Part shown: one piece after another, positions 46,483 to 56,406 of the stretch | Numbering within the stretch: the first letter of the stretch is position 1 | How the letters are laid out: every line of letters begins with the position of its first letter | Assembly: GCF_002015035.1 (NCBI RefSeq) | Contig: NZ_MUXY01000001.1 | Span: 675,939 to 739,938 of the forward strand | Origin: Haemophilus parahaemolyticus | GTDB lineage: Bacteria; Pseudomonadota; Gammaproteobacteria; Enterobacterales; Pasteurellaceae | Direction of reading: 5' to 3' | Length of the DNA stretch: 64,000 nt | Notes under the pieces: model-generated | Database searches by the model: none | Told to the model about the DNA's origin: nothing | Seen by the model: the letters and a program-made list of their open reading frames with translations, nothing else | Program-made: the position numbers and the translations under genes

Positions 46483-47391
46483 ATGTTCAAAAAAACACTA
46501 CTTACCTTAGCCCTTGCTGTCTCTTGCTCTTCTCTCTCATTTGCAAAAGATGTGACCATTCCGACCGCTCGTGGTGATGTTACTTTCACTCAAACACCAA
46601 CCAAACTTGCTATATTTGAAGCTGCAGCAATTGATACGCTTGCACATTTAGGTGTACCTGTTGCAGGTAGTCCTGATGTGGCTCGTACCTTGCCATATTT
46701 AAAACCAGCGACAGAAAAAGCGGTGAATATCGGTACTGTTTTTGAGCCAAATTACGAAGCATTAAACAGCTTAAAACCAGATTTAATTATTGTAGGTAGC
46801 CGTGCAGCAAAAAAAGTCGATGAGTTAAAAAATATTGCAACGACGATTGATGTAACCACACCGAAAGAAGTGAACACTTTGCAAGGTGGTTTAAACAATA
46901 TCGAAAACTACGGTAAATTATTCAATAAAGAAGCGGAAGCCGCAAAATTAAAAGCGGAGCTTGAAACCTTAATCGCTGAAACCAAAGAAGCGGTAAAAGG
47001 TAAAGGAAATGGCTTAATCGTGCTTGTTAATGGTGGCAAAATGTCCGCATTTGGCCCTGTTGGTCGCTTAGGTTGGGTTCACTCTGCTCTTAATATTCCT
47101 GAAGCAAAATTTGAAGTGAACACCAAAGGAGCAAACCACGGTACACCAATTTCATTCGAATACTTACAAAAAGTAAATCCAGATTGGTTATTCGTGTTAG
47201 ACCGCACCGCAGCCATTGGTGAAGAAGGGAAAACGGCACAAGAAGTGTTAGATAACGAATTAGTCCATCAAACAAAGGCATGGAAAAACGGACACGTCAT
47301 TTACCTCAGCAGTTCAGCATACCTTGCAGCTGGCAGCGTAGAACAAATGCGTTTAGATCTTAACCACATCAAACAAGCCTTCTCTAAATAA
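46483..47391 (+). CDS. Ferric siderophore ABC transporter, periplasmic binding protein (CeuE/VctP/YclQ-like)
   Basis: Class III solute-binding protein, 302 residues from ATG 46483 (signal peptide MFKKTLLTLALAVSCSSLSF, cleavage after FAK or AFA). No lipobox, so free in the periplasm. His in TKGANHGTPISFEYL and Tyr in YLSSSAYLAAGSVEQ align by position with the iron-ligating His227 and Tyr288 of Campylobacter CeuE, pointing to ferric catecholates, perhaps tetradentate ones. The ATG at 46432 would add a second hydrophobic segment and is rejected. It starts a four-gene operon with 1-4 bp overlaps. Confidence 0.9.
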   Translation: MFKKTLLTLALAVSCSSLSFAKDVTIPTARGDVTFTQTPTKLAIFEAAAIDTLAHLGVPVAGSPDVARTLPYLKPATEKAVNIGTVFEPNYEALNSLKPDLIIVGSRAAKKVDELKNIATTIDVTTPKEVNTLQGGLNNIENYGKLFNKEAEAAKLKAELETLIAETKEAVKGKGNGLIVLVNGGKMSAFGPVGRLGWVHSALNIPEAKFEVNTKGANHGTPISFEYLQKVNPDWLFVLDRTAAIGEEGKTAQEVLDNELVHQTKAWKNGHVIYLSSSAYLAAGSVEQMRLDLNHIKQAFSK

Positions 47392-48341
47392 TGCGAAAGC
47401 TCACGTTTTTTAATCTTTTTTTACTTTTAATCCTCTGCCCCCTCAGTATGTCCGTGGGGGTAGCGGATTTTCATTGGAGCGAATTGTTTAGCCAGTCTGA
47501 GCAATCGCAACTTTTCTTTATTAGCCGCTTACCTCGCACCCTTGCCGTCATCCTTGTTGGTGCAACGCTCAGCGTGGCAGGTATGGTGCTGCAAATTGTG
47601 CTGAAAAACCGTTTTATTGAACCTAGTATGATTGGGGCAAGCCAAAGTGCAGCGGTGGGGATTTTAATTGCAAGCCTTTGCTTCCCTGCAATGCCACTCA
47701 TTTTCAAAATGTCGTTTGCAACCGTAACGGCACTCATTGGTATGGCAATTTTTATGCTGCTAATGCGTAATCTACCGCCCCATCAAAAACTGATGTTACC
47801 TTTAGTTGGGATTATTTTCGGCAATATTATTGAAGCAGTAACTACCTTTATTGCCTACGAAACCGATAGTTTGCAGCTACTTTCCGTTTGGTTTGCAGGC
47901 GATTTCTCAGGCGTTTTAGCAGGAAGATATGAACTGCTTTGGCTGACCGCAGCCTTAGCCGTCATCATCTACATTCTTGCTGACCAACTCAGCATCGCAG
48001 GACTTGGACAGAATATCAGCACCAGTCTTGGCATTAACTACCATCAAATGACGTGGATTGCCTTGATTATTGTCGCCATGATTACCGCGGTAATTGTCGT
48101 CACCATTGGGCAAATTCCGTTTATTGGTTTGGTCGTACCGAACATTGTTTCACGCCTGGCAGGCGATCGACTTCGCCAGAATCTGCCTGTTGTGGTGTTA
48201 CTTGGAACGAATCTCATTCTTACATGTGATATTCTCGGGCGAGTGGTAAACGATCCGTTTGAAGTGCCGATTTCAACGATTTTCGGCATCGTCGGCACAG
48301 TGATTTTCCTCTATCTGCTCTTTAGGGGGAAAAAAGTATGA
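47391..48341 (+). CDS. Ferric siderophore ABC transporter, permease 1
   Basis: FecCD-family inner-membrane permease, 316 residues, with about ten hydrophobic segments. Typical signatures are SRLPRTLAVILVGATLSVAGMVLQIVLKNRFIEPSMIGASQSAAVG at the front and GQIPFIGLVVPNIVSRLAGD plus GRVVNDPFEVPISTIFGIVG near the end. It overlaps the binding-protein gene by one base (TAATG) and the next permease by four, so translation is coupled. Confidence 0.93.
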   Translation: MRKLTFFNLFLLLILCPLSMSVGVADFHWSELFSQSEQSQLFFISRLPRTLAVILVGATLSVAGMVLQIVLKNRFIEPSMIGASQSAAVGILIASLCFPAMPLIFKMSFATVTALIGMAIFMLLMRNLPPHQKLMLPLVGIIFGNIIEAVTTFIAYETDSLQLLSVWFAGDFSGVLAGRYELLWLTAALAVIIYILADQLSIAGLGQNISTSLGINYHQMTWIALIIVAMITAVIVVTIGQIPFIGLVVPNIVSRLAGDRLRQNLPVVVLLGTNLILTCDILGRVVNDPFEVPISTIFGIVGTVIFLYLLFRGKKV

Positions 48342-49279
48342 AAACATCCCGAGTTTTGATTATTTCAAGTCTGATTCTGCTTGCAAGCAGTCTGTTTTTT
48401 ATGCTGTTTAACAGCAACGGGAATTGGGATTTTATTCTGCCGTTTCGTGGCAAAAAACTGTTGTTATTGCTGACGGTAGCATACACCATTGGCGTTTCAA
48501 CCTTATTATTTCAAACGCTGACGAACAACCCGATTTTAACGCCAAGTATTTTGGGATTTGACTCGCTCTACTTGCTGCTTCAAACCGTACTCGTGTTTTT
48601 GCTCGGTGGACTCGGTTTTACTCAACTTCCGATTGCAAACAAATTTGCGTTTGAAACCTTGCTGATGCTTGGTGCCGCTCTATTGCTATTCCGTACGCTC
48701 ACCAAAGACAATGCCGACATCGCCCGAATGTTGTTGATTGGTGTGGTGTTTGGCGTATTCTTTCGTAGTGTGAACAACCTTTTGCAACGTATGATCGACC
48801 CCGAAGAATTTGCCGTCGCACAAAGCTCCTCTTTTGCGAGCTTTAATAGTGCCAATCCAACCCTTTTAACCATCGGAATCATCATCGCCTTACTAAGTAG
48901 TATCTGGATTTGGACACAACGCCACAAGCTAGATGTATTGATGCTCGGAAAACACAAAGCCATTGGTTTAGGTATTAACTACAACCGCTTTTCACATCAA
49001 CTACTCATCTGCTGTGCCTTGTTGGTGTCGGTGTCCACCGCTTTAGTCGGGCCAATCCTCTTTTTAGGATTACTGGTTTGTGCCATTGTGAACGCCATCA
49101 GCCCAACAATGCAACACGCTATTCGTATTCCGCTCACATTCATCATCTCCGCCATCACGTTGGTATTAGGGCAAGCGGTGTTTGAACAACTGTTCAAATT
49201 ACAAGGTGTGCTAAGTGTCGTGATCGAATTCTTAGGTGGCATCGTGTTTATCTATTTAATGCTCAAAAAACAAAAATGA
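48338..49279 (+). CDS. Ferric siderophore ABC transporter, permease 2
   Basis: Second FecCD-type permease, 313 residues, pairing with the preceding one as a heterodimer, as in CeuBC or VctDG. RGKKLLLLLTVAYTIGVSTLLFQTLTNNPILTPSILGFDSLYLLLQ is the family front signature. It has ATGA overlaps of 4 bp with both neighbours. Less conserved than permease 1, which is usual for this subunit type. Confidence 0.92.
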   Translation: MKTSRVLIISSLILLASSLFFMLFNSNGNWDFILPFRGKKLLLLLTVAYTIGVSTLLFQTLTNNPILTPSILGFDSLYLLLQTVLVFLLGGLGFTQLPIANKFAFETLLMLGAALLLFRTLTKDNADIARMLLIGVVFGVFFRSVNNLLQRMIDPEEFAVAQSSSFASFNSANPTLLTIGIIIALLSSIWIWTQRHKLDVLMLGKHKAIGLGINYNRFSHQLLICCALLVSVSTALVGPILFLGLLVCAIVNAISPTMQHAIRIPLTFIISAITLVLGQAVFEQLFKLQGVLSVVIEFLGGIVFIYLMLKKQK

Positions 49280-50034
49280 TCGAAGTTAAAAATCTTTCCC
49301 ATCACATCGGGCAAAGTCCGATTCTAAAAAACATTAACCTCTCTATTCCAAATGGGGGTATTACTGCTCTTGTGGGTGCAAACGGTGCGGGCAAATCTAC
49401 CCTGCTCTCGCTCATAGCCCGTTTAAACCCGATTCAAAGCGGTCAAGTTTTGCTAGATAATTACAATATTGCGACCACCGATTCTCGCACTATTGCACAG
49501 CATTTGGCGATCTTAACCCAAGACAACGTGATCCACAGCCGCATTACTGTGCAAGATTTGCTGATGTTCGGGCGTTATCCGCATCATCAAGGCAAAATTC
49601 AACCGCTTGATCATGAAATTGTAGCTGAAGCCCTTGAGCGTTTTGAGCTACTCCATCTTACCAACCGTTTTTTGAATGAACTCTCAGGTGGGCAACGCCA
49701 ACGAGCCTTAATTGCAATGACCTTCTGCCAAAAAACTAGCCACGTATTGCTTGATGAACCGCTCAATAACCTTGATATGTTCCATGCCCGTGAGTTAATG
49801 CGATTGTTGAGAAAACTGACTGATGAACTTGCCTTAACCACCGTAATGGTCGTGCACGACATCAATATGGCAGCAGCTTATGCCGATACGATTGTAGCGA
49901 TGAAAAATGGAGAAATTGTGATGATAGGCACACCTGAAGAAATCATCACAACCGAGCATCTAAAGAACATATTTGGTTTGGATGCGGAAGTGTTGAAACA
50001 CCAAGGAAAAAGATTGGTGGTGCATCATATTTGA
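49276..50034 (+). CDS. Ferric siderophore ABC transporter, ATPase
   Basis: 252-residue ATPase energising the importer. Walker A VGANGAGKSTLLSLIARL, signature LSGGQRQRALIAMTFCQ, Walker B HVLLDEPLNNLD and switch His in MVVHDINMAAAYAD are all intact. The Q-loop is ILTQDNVIH. No TonB-dependent outer-membrane receptor gene adjoins the operon, so it must be elsewhere. An inverted uptake-sequence pair follows. Confidence 0.94.
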   Translation: MIEVKNLSHHIGQSPILKNINLSIPNGGITALVGANGAGKSTLLSLIARLNPIQSGQVLLDNYNIATTDSRTIAQHLAILTQDNVIHSRITVQDLLMFGRYPHHQGKIQPLDHEIVAEALERFELLHLTNRFLNELSGGQRQRALIAMTFCQKTSHVLLDEPLNNLDMFHARELMRLLRKLTDELALTTVMVVHDINMAAAYADTIVAMKNGEIVMIGTPEEIITTEHLKNIFGLDAEVLKHQGKRLVVHHI

Positions 50035-50094
50035 TTTAAAAAATTTATTAATTTCTCCGTTTATAGCTAATCTCAAATCATCCTAGCGGTTAAA

Positions 50095-50135
50095 TTCTAC
50101 AAAACTTTTGCAAAATTTAACCGCTTGTACAAGTC
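50095..50135. terminator. Inverted uptake-sequence pair after the siderophore operon
   Basis: AGCGGTTAAATT (50095-50106) is repeated inverted as AATTTAACCGCT (50124-50135); the loop adds CAAA/TTTG pairing. It has no long T run but is the only hairpin between the operon and the DUF47 gene. Confidence 0.55.
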
Positions 50136-50245
50136 CCTACCGCAATTACCCCGTGATCTTTCCAATAACATTAAGTAAAATATAGGCGATTTTGTCTACT
50201 TTTCACAGCAAGATCATTTTAAATTCATTATAATGGAGAAATTTT

Positions 50246-50926
50246 ATGGCAATGAATAACATTTTAGGTTTATTCGCACAATCGCCACTCAAACCTCTCA
50301 AACAACTCTCTGTAAAAGTAACTGAATGCAGTGAGTTGTTAGACCCCTTTTTTGAAGCCTCTTTCAATCACGATTGGGATGCAGCAGAAGAAATTCGAAA
50401 CCATATTGTGGAATTAGAACGTAATGCTGACCTCCTCAAACGTGAGATTCGATTAAAATTACCTCGCGGATTATTTCTTCCCGTTGAACGCTCAGATTTA
50501 TTAGAAATTGTTACGCAACTGGATAAATTAGCAAACTATTCAAAAGATATCGCAACTCGTGTTATTGGCCGTCATCTGGAAGTGCCAGAAATTATGCAAC
50601 CCGCATTTCGTCAATTTATCTTCCGTAGCCTCGATTCTTGTCGCCAAGTACGCAAAGTATTAGGTGAGCTTGATGAGTTGCTTGAAACAGGTTTCCGAGG
50701 TCGAGAACGCCACTTCGTGAATGACATGATTTTAGAGCTATATAAAATCGAAGATGATACGGATCAACTTCAAATCGCCCTACGTCGTACGCTTTTCGGC
50801 TTAGAAGCGGAATTAAACCCTATTGATGTTATGTTTTTATATAAATGTATTGAGCGAATCAGCATCTTAGCAGATCAAGCTCAGCGTATTGGTTCGAGAA
50901 TCGAGCTGATGCTTGCAAAAGCGTAG
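50246..50926 (+). CDS. DUF47 (PhoU-like) regulator of Pit
   Basis: An all-helical 226-residue protein of the TIGR00153/DUF47 group, relatives of PhoU. MNNILGLFAQSPLKPLKQ, FFEASFNHDWDAAEEIRNHIVELERNADLLKREIRLKLPRGLFLPVERSDLLE and DTDQLQIALRRTLF are typical. These proteins are nearly always encoded beside low-affinity phosphate transporters and probably modulate them. It precedes pit by 10 bp. Confidence 0.9.
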   Translation: MAMNNILGLFAQSPLKPLKQLSVKVTECSELLDPFFEASFNHDWDAAEEIRNHIVELERNADLLKREIRLKLPRGLFLPVERSDLLEIVTQLDKLANYSKDIATRVIGRHLEVPEIMQPAFRQFIFRSLDSCRQVRKVLGELDELLETGFRGRERHFVNDMILELYKIEDDTDQLQIALRRTLFGLEAELNPIDVMFLYKCIERISILADQAQRIGSRIELMLAKA

Positions 50927-50936
50927 GAGACAACTG

Positions 50937-52202
50937 ATGGAACTTTTACAAGAATACGGCTCAATTTTAGTGATTGTTACAGCTGTTTTAGGCTTTTTAA
51001 TGGCGTTTGGTATTGGTGCAAATGATGTATCAAATGCAATGGGAACTTCTGTAGGCTCAGGCACAATAACCATCAAACAAGCAATTATTATCGCAATGAT
51101 TTTCGAACTTGCAGGAGCTTATCTTGCAGGTGGTGAAGTGGCTGATACCATTAAAAGTGGTATTATCCAGCCTGATACTTTTACTAACATGCCTGAAATT
51201 TTAGTACTTGGGATGATGTCTTCTCTTTGTGCGGCAGGTGTTTGGCTGATTGTTGCAACTAAAATGGGCTGGCCTGTTTCAGGCACGCACACTATTATTG
51301 GTGCAGTAATTGGTTTTGCTTTGGTTACCGTTGGTGCTAGCTCAATTCAATGGGGACAACTCACAGGGATTGTAGGTAGTTGGTTCATTACCCCTGTGCT
51401 GGCTGGAATTATTGCTTTCGTGATTTTCGTGAACTCACAAAAACTGATCTTTAACCGCACAGAACCGTTCAAACAAGCAAAGAAATATGGCCCATTCTAT
51501 ATGGCTGTTACCATTTTTATTCTTTGTATTGTAACTATCTCAAAAGGTTTAAAACACGTTGGTCTTAACTTAACTGGCTGGCAAACTTTTAGTATTTCAC
51601 TTGGCTTAGCTATTATCGCTGGCGTAATCGGTGTGCTTTATTTTCGTAGTCGCACTTTTGAGAATAAAGTGAAAGATAAAAGTGGCTTCAGTGGCGTTGA
51701 AAAAATATTCAGTATTTTGATGCTTTTAACCGCTTGTGCAATGGCTTTCGCACATGGTTCAAACGATGTGGCTAATGCAATCGGCCCACTTGCAGCTGTT
51801 GAAGCTATTATTAGACAAGGCGGTTTAGTTGAAGGTCCAACTCGTATGGCAGCCTGGGTATTGCCTCTTGGTGCTGTAGGTATGGGCTTTGGTTTAGCGG
51901 TAATGGGTAAATCAGTGATGGCAACTGTAGGGACGGGAATTACTGAGCTCACACCAAGCCGTGGTTTTGCCGCACAATTTGCTTGTGCTATTACTGTAGT
52001 TCTTGCATCTGGTACTGGTTTACCCATCTCAACTACACAAACTTTAGTAGGGGCAATTCTAGGTGTTGGTTTCGCTCGTGGTATCGCGGCAATAAACTTA
52101 GGTATTATCCGTAATATCGTTGCATCGTGGTTTGTTACCTTACCAGCAGGTGCAGTACTTTCAATTATTATTTACTATATCTTGCACGCTATCTTTCACT
52201 AA
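50937..52202 (+). CDS. pit: Inorganic phosphate transporter Pit
   Basis: Proton-coupled, metal-phosphate importer of the inner membrane. The start is ATG 50937 (MELLQEYGSILVIVTAVLGF) with TAGGAG 8 bp upstream; a further in-frame start at 50913 would overlap the DUF47 gene. Two inverted PD001131 repeats carry GANDVSNAMGTSVGSG and GSNDVANAIGPLAA. Product 421 residues with about ten hydrophobic segments. A very strong terminator follows. Confidence 0.95.
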   Translation: MELLQEYGSILVIVTAVLGFLMAFGIGANDVSNAMGTSVGSGTITIKQAIIIAMIFELAGAYLAGGEVADTIKSGIIQPDTFTNMPEILVLGMMSSLCAAGVWLIVATKMGWPVSGTHTIIGAVIGFALVTVGASSIQWGQLTGIVGSWFITPVLAGIIAFVIFVNSQKLIFNRTEPFKQAKKYGPFYMAVTIFILCIVTISKGLKHVGLNLTGWQTFSISLGLAIIAGVIGVLYFRSRTFENKVKDKSGFSGVEKIFSILMLLTACAMAFAHGSNDVANAIGPLAAVEAIIRQGGLVEGPTRMAAWVLPLGAVGMGFGLAVMGKSVMATVGTGITELTPSRGFAAQFACAITVVLASGTGLPISTTQTLVGAILGVGFARGIAAINLGIIRNIVASWFVTLPAGAVLSIIIYYILHAIFH

Positions 52203-52223
52203 TTAAATAAAATTGTAATAAGA

Positions 52224-52265
52224 AAAAATGAGGCTGAATTTAAATAAAATTCAGCCTCATTTTTC
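52224..52265 (+). terminator. Intrinsic terminator of pit
   Basis: Perfect 18-bp stem AAAAATGAGGCTGAATTT (52224-52241) with its complement (52248-52265), 6-nt loop, followed by CTTATC. Works in both directions by its A and T flanks. Confidence 0.92.
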
Positions 52266-52303
52266 TTATCTGCACATCTTAACATTAAAAAAGCATAGCA
52301 GAC

Positions 52304-52328
52304 AAAAAAACCTCGCAAATGCGAGGTT
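52304..52328 (-). terminator. Intrinsic terminator of rpmE
   Basis: AACCTCGC (52309-52316) pairs with GCGAGGTT (52321-52328) around AAAT; on the minus strand it is followed by TTTTT. It lies 20 bp after the rpmE stop. Confidence 0.9.
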
Positions 52329-52347
52329 CTTTTTCACACAATCTAAA

Positions 52348-52560
52348 TTATTTTGTGCTTGGAATGCTGAAACGTTTGTTGAAGCGTTCAACACGACCAC
52401 CAGTATCAACAACACGTTGTTTACCAGTATAGAATGGGTGGCAGTTGCCACAAACGTCTAGGTTTAAGTTTTTACCCACTGTTGAGCGAGTTTTGATTTC
52501 GTTACCGCATGAACATGTTGCAGTAATTTCAGTATATTCTGGGTGAATACCTTGTTTCAT
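52348..52560 (-). CDS. rpmE: 50S ribosomal protein L31, zinc form
   Basis: 70-residue ribosomal protein of the large subunit. The four zinc ligands are present (CSC at 16-18 and CGNC at 37-40), so this is the zinc-containing C+ type. [22 protein letters not shown] is the family signature. AGGTTCTCC-type Shine-Dalgarno sequence (GGTTCTCCA region) lies upstream of the ATG. No paralogue of the zinc-free type is in the window. Confidence 0.98.
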   Translation of the reverse strand: MKQGIHPEYTEITATCSCGNEIKTRSTVGKNLNLDVCGNCHPFYTGKQRVVDTGGRVERFNKRFSIPSTK

Positions 52561-52741
52561 TGGAGAACCTCATAAGAAGCCATATCGCCACTTATCTTGT
52601 TTCAACTATTATTATAATTGAACCGCTGATAAGTACCATATGTGATTAATAATATGTTAAGCTTATGCTTAACGCCTAAAAGAGTGCGTATTCTAAGTGA
52701 AAGTTGAGCGAAGATCAACCGCTAATTTAATGCAGAATTTA

Positions 52742-52803
52742 TGTGAGCTAGATCACAAAAAGTAGATGATTTTTTTGAGTTTTGAAATAAACTTGATTAC
52801 AAT
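52742..52803 (+). promoter_or_regulatory. CRP site and promoter of tkt
   Basis: TGTGA-GCTAGA-TCACA (52742-52757) has perfect CRP half sites. Downstream TTGAGT (52775-52780), 17-bp spacer, TACAAT (52798-52803). With a start near 52810 the CRP centre is close to -61, the classic class I activation position. The remaining 52561-52741 holds the rpmE leader and nothing else recognisable. Confidence 0.75.
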
Positions 52804-52856
52804 CACGAGCAATCAAAAATAATCTTAATTTAATCAAAATGAACGGGAGAATGACG

Positions 52857-54854
52857 ATGGCTGAGCGTAAAGTTTTAGCAAATGCGATTCGTGTATTAAG
52901 TATGGACGCCGTCCAAAAAGCCAATTCTGGTCACCCTGGTGCACCAATGGGTATGGCAGATATTGCAGAAGTATTATGGCGTGATTTTTTAAAACATAAC
53001 CCAAACAATCCAAAATGGGCAGATCGCGACCGCTTTGTGCTGTCAAATGGTCACGGTTCAATGTTAATTTATAGCCTTTTACACTTAACAGGCTACGACC
53101 TTTCTATTGAAGATTTAAAACAATTCCGTCAATTACACTCAAAAACGCCAGGTCACCCTGAATATGGTTATGCTCCAGGTGTTGAAACTACCACAGGGCC
53201 ACTTGGTCAAGGTATTACCAATGCGGTAGGTATGGCGATTGCAGAGAAAACCCTAGCAGCACAATTTAACCGTGAAGGCCACGACATTGTGAACCACTAC
53301 ACCTACGCATTCTTAGGTGATGGCTGCTTGATGGAAGGGATCTCACACGAAGCAGCATCACTTGCAGGCACATTAGGTTTAGGAAAGTTAATTGCTTTCT
53401 ATGACGACAATAATATCTCTATTGATGGTCACGTAGATGGCTGGTTTAGCGATGACACAGCACAACGTTTCGAAGCGTATGGCTGGCAAGTAATCCGTAA
53501 TGTCGATGGTCACGATCCTGAGCAAATTAAATTTGCGATTGAAAATGCACAAGCCGAGAAAGAACGTCCAACGTTAATTATCTGTAAAACCATTATCGGT
53601 TACGGTTCACCAAATAAATGTAACTCGCATGACTGCCACGGAGCACCATTAGGAGAAGCAGAAATTAAAGCAGCACGCGAATTTTTAAACTGGGAATATG
53701 AGCCATTTGAAATTCCTGCAGATATTTATGCAGCGTGGGATGCAAAAGCAAAAGGTGCTGAAGAAGAACAATCTTGGGATGCAAAATTTACAGCATATTC
53801 AACCGCTTATCCAGAATTGGCAACAGAATTTAAACGCCGTATGAGTGGTGAATTACCAGCAAATTGGGAAGCAGAAAGCCAAACATTTATCGAAAAATTA
53901 CAGGCAAATCCTGCAAACATTGCAAGCCGTAAAGCCTCACAAAATGCGATTGAAGCTTACGCTCACGTGTTACCAGAGTTTTTAGGTGGTTCGGCAGATT
54001 TAGCTAGCTCAAACTTAACGTTATGGTCTGGCTCTAAACCTATTCGTGCAGATCACAATGTCGATGGTAACTACATCAACTACGGCGTACGTGAGTTTGG
54101 TATGTCTGCGATTATGAATGGTATTGCTTTACACGGTGGTTTCATTCCTTACGGGGCGACCTTCTTAATGTTCTATGAGTACGCTCACAACGCTGTACGT
54201 ATGGCAGCATTGATGAAACAACGCGTGTTATTCGTTTATACGCACGACTCAATCGGTTTAGGTGAAGATGGTCCAACTCACCAACCAGTTGAGCAGACTG
54301 CAGCATTACGCTACATTCCAAATCTTGAAACGTGGCGTCCAGCTGACCAAGTAGAATCTGCAATTGCGTGGAAAGCTGCCGTTGAGCGTCATGATGGTCC
54401 AAGTGCGTTAATCTTCACCCGTCAAAATCTTCAACAACAAAATCGCACTGCAGAGCAATTAGCGAATGTAGCACGGGGTGGTTATGTGTTAAAAGATGCA
54501 GCAGGTACGCCAGATTTAATCCTAATCGCAACAGGTTCTGAAGTTGAATTAGCGGTGAAAGCAGCAGAAGTGTTAGAAGCTGAAGGTAAAAAAGTACGCG
54601 TGGTTTCAATGCCAAGCACCAACGTGTTTGATAAGCAAGATGAGGCTTACCGTGAATCAGTATTACCTCGTTCAGTGACTAAACGTGTTGCTATTGAAGC
54701 ACAATTGTCCGACTTCTGGTACAAATATGTGGGCTTTGAAGGTCGTATCATAGGTATGAATAGCTTCGGTGAATCCGCACCGGCAGGCGAGTTATTCAAA
54801 CTCTTCGGTTTCACCGTTGAAAACGTTGTAACAAAAGCGAAAGAGATTTTGTAA
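52857..54854 (+). CDS. tkt: Transketolase
   Basis: ThDP-dependent transfer of two-carbon units in the pentose phosphate pathway. The start is set at ATG 52857 ([20 protein letters not shown]), with GGGAG 9 bp upstream; earlier ATGs at 52839 and 52851 overlap that site. Product 665 residues. Visible: [36 protein letters not shown], the ThDP motif [14 protein letters not shown] to DDNNIS, and [19 protein letters not shown]. Next gene is separated by a terminator. Confidence 0.97.
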   Translation: MAERKVLANAIRVLSMDAVQKANSGHPGAPMGMADIAEVLWRDFLKHNPNNPKWADRDRFVLSNGHGSMLIYSLLHLTGYDLSIEDLKQFRQLHSKTPGHPEYGYAPGVETTTGPLGQGITNAVGMAIAEKTLAAQFNREGHDIVNHYTYAFLGDGCLMEGISHEAASLAGTLGLGKLIAFYDDNNISIDGHVDGWFSDDTAQRFEAYGWQVIRNVDGHDPEQIKFAIENAQAEKERPTLIICKTIIGYGSPNKCNSHDCHGAPLGEAEIKAAREFLNWEYEPFEIPADIYAAWDAKAKGAEEEQSWDAKFTAYSTAYPELATEFKRRMSGELPANWEAESQTFIEKLQANPANIASRKASQNAIEAYAHVLPEFLGGSADLASSNLTLWSGSKPIRADHNVDGNYINYGVREFGMSAIMNGIALHGGFIPYGATFLMFYEYAHNAVRMAALMKQRVLFVYTHDSIGLGEDGPTHQPVEQTAALRYIPNLETWRPADQVESAIAWKAAVERHDGPSALIFTRQNLQQQNRTAEQLANVARGGYVLKDAAGTPDLILIATGSEVELAVKAAEVLEAEGKKVRVVSMPSTNVFDKQDEAYRESVLPRSVTKRVAIEAQLSDFWYKYVGFEGRIIGMNSFGESAPAGELFKLFGFTVENVVTKAKEIL

Positions 54855-54954
54855 TTCTATACAGAGTATATATTTCACGTTAAAATAGTAGATGTGGTGC
54901 GAACTTAGGAATAATTACTTAAGATCCACAAATCTAATATTCAAGTAAATAGAA

Positions 54955-55009
54955 AGTCGTTGTATATGCCGTAGGTTATTAAACGTACGTGGTATATGGC
55001 GGCTTTTTC
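54955..55009 (+). terminator. Long hairpin terminator after tkt
   Basis: An imperfect stem of about 19 pairs joins 54955-54973 and 54986-55004 with several G-T pairs and one 2x2 internal mismatch, followed by TTTTT. It lies 30 bp before rsmE. Confidence 0.75.
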
Positions 55010-55038
55010 TTAGTAAAATATACCTGTAACCTTTTATT

Positions 55039-55770
55039 ATGAGAATACCTAGAATTTATCATCCCTTTCCAATAGCAAATCAAACAAGCTGTATTCTAAG
55101 CGAAGATGCCACCAACCATGTTGGGCGTGTATTGAGAATGAATGAGGGCGATACCATTATTTTATTTGATGGATCTAACCATATCTTTCACGCCACGTTA
55201 CAAGCGGTCGAAAAAAAACAAATTATTGCAAAAATTCACTCTAGTGAATTAGATGATCGCGAATCGCCTTTGCATATTCATTTAGGACAAGTGATTTCAC
55301 GTGGTGATCGAATGGAGTTTACCATTCAGAAATCCGTAGAGTTAGGCGTAAAAACCATTACACCTCTTTGGTCGGAGCGTTGTGGTGTAAAATTAAACGA
55401 AGAACGCCAAGATAAAAAATTACAACAATGGCAGAAAATTGCGATTGCGGCTTGTGAGCAATGCGGACGTAATGAAATCCCTGAAATTCGTCCAATGATG
55501 AAACTTACTGATTGGTGCAAAGAGCAAGATGGCATGCTTAAGTTGAATTTACATCCAAGAGCCCAATATACGATCCGTCAATTGCCGAATATGCCGAAAG
55601 AGGGCGTGCGATTGCTCATTGGTTCTGAAGGCGGGCTTTCTCCCGAAGAGATTACGATGACAGAGGCAGAAGGCTTTACTGAGGTGTTATTGGGCAAACG
55701 AGTATTACGCACAGAAACTGCCTCCCTCGCAGCAATTACCGCTTTACAAGTCTGCTTTGGTGATATTTAA
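55039..55770 (+). CDS. rsmE: 16S rRNA (uracil1498-N3)-methyltransferase
   Basis: SPOUT-class methyltransferase of 243 residues. The N-terminal PUA-like domain has [12 protein letters not shown] and [13 protein letters not shown]; the knotted C-terminal domain has [45 protein letters not shown] and [16 protein letters not shown]. It is followed by yqgE after 12 bp. Confidence 0.96.
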   Translation: MRIPRIYHPFPIANQTSCILSEDATNHVGRVLRMNEGDTIILFDGSNHIFHATLQAVEKKQIIAKIHSSELDDRESPLHIHLGQVISRGDRMEFTIQKSVELGVKTITPLWSERCGVKLNEERQDKKLQQWQKIAIAACEQCGRNEIPEIRPMMKLTDWCKEQDGMLKLNLHPRAQYTIRQLPNMPKEGVRLLIGSEGGLSPEEITMTEAEGFTEVLLGKRVLRTETASLAAITALQVCFGDI

Positions 55771-55782
55771 CGAGAAAAGAGA

Positions 55783-56346
55783 ATGTTAGGAAACTTACAA
55801 GGTAAATTTTTAATTGCAACCCCAGATATGGACGATCCTTATTTTGATCGTGCCGTTGTTTATATTTGTGAACACAATAACAACGGAGCCATGGGATTAA
55901 TCATCAATATGCCAACCGATTTATCTGTACTGGAATTGCTCACTAGAATGGATTTCCAAATGGCAAATCAACGTGATTACAAAAAAGATCAGATGGTATT
56001 AAGCGGTGGTCCTGTAAGCCAAGATCGCGGCTTTATTGTCCACACCAAAACAGCACAATCTTTCTTGCACTCTTATAAAATCACAGATGACATTATGCTA
56101 ACCACATCGGGCGATGTGTTGGATACCTTAGGCACAACAGATGCACCTGAACACTTTATTATTTGTTTAGGTTGCTCTACTTGGAATAGCGAACAACTAC
56201 AACAAGAAATCGCCCAGAATATGTGGATTTATTCTGAATCCAACAACAAAACTTTATTCAAAACAGGTTATCTTGACCGCTGGTTAGAAGCCAACGAAAT
56301 GATGGGCATTTCATCGGGAGTATTAGGAAGTGCTGGACGAGCATAA
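55783..56346 (+). CDS. yqgE: YqgE/AlgH family protein (UPF0301)
   Basis: 187-residue cytoplasmic protein of unknown function. Signatures: [55 protein letters not shown], and [21 protein letters not shown]. It usually sits with ruvX and often rsmE; here the rsmE-yqgE pair is kept but ruvX is 38 kb away. Confidence 0.93.
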   Translation: MLGNLQGKFLIATPDMDDPYFDRAVVYICEHNNNGAMGLIINMPTDLSVLELLTRMDFQMANQRDYKKDQMVLSGGPVSQDRGFIVHTKTAQSFLHSYKITDDIMLTTSGDVLDTLGTTDAPEHFIICLGCSTWNSEQLQQEIAQNMWIYSESNNKTLFKTGYLDRWLEANEMMGISSGVLGSAGRA

Positions 56347-56366
56347 ACGTATTTATCCAAGCAACA

Positions 56367-56391
56367 AAGGGTAGTAAATAACTACCCTTTA
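56367..56391. terminator. Bidirectional terminator between yqgE and galU
   Basis: AAAGGGTAGT (56367-56376) pairs perfectly with ACTACCCTTT (56382-56391), 5-nt loop; T-rich on the plus strand and A-flanked for the minus strand. It lies between convergent genes. Confidence 0.85.
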
Positions 56392-56406
56392 TTCTACTAT
56401 ACCACT

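Noticed and set aside
51638..52027. Minus-strand open frame of 129 codons inside pit
   Set aside because: Antisense to the conserved second half of Pit, without ribosome site or recognisable domain.
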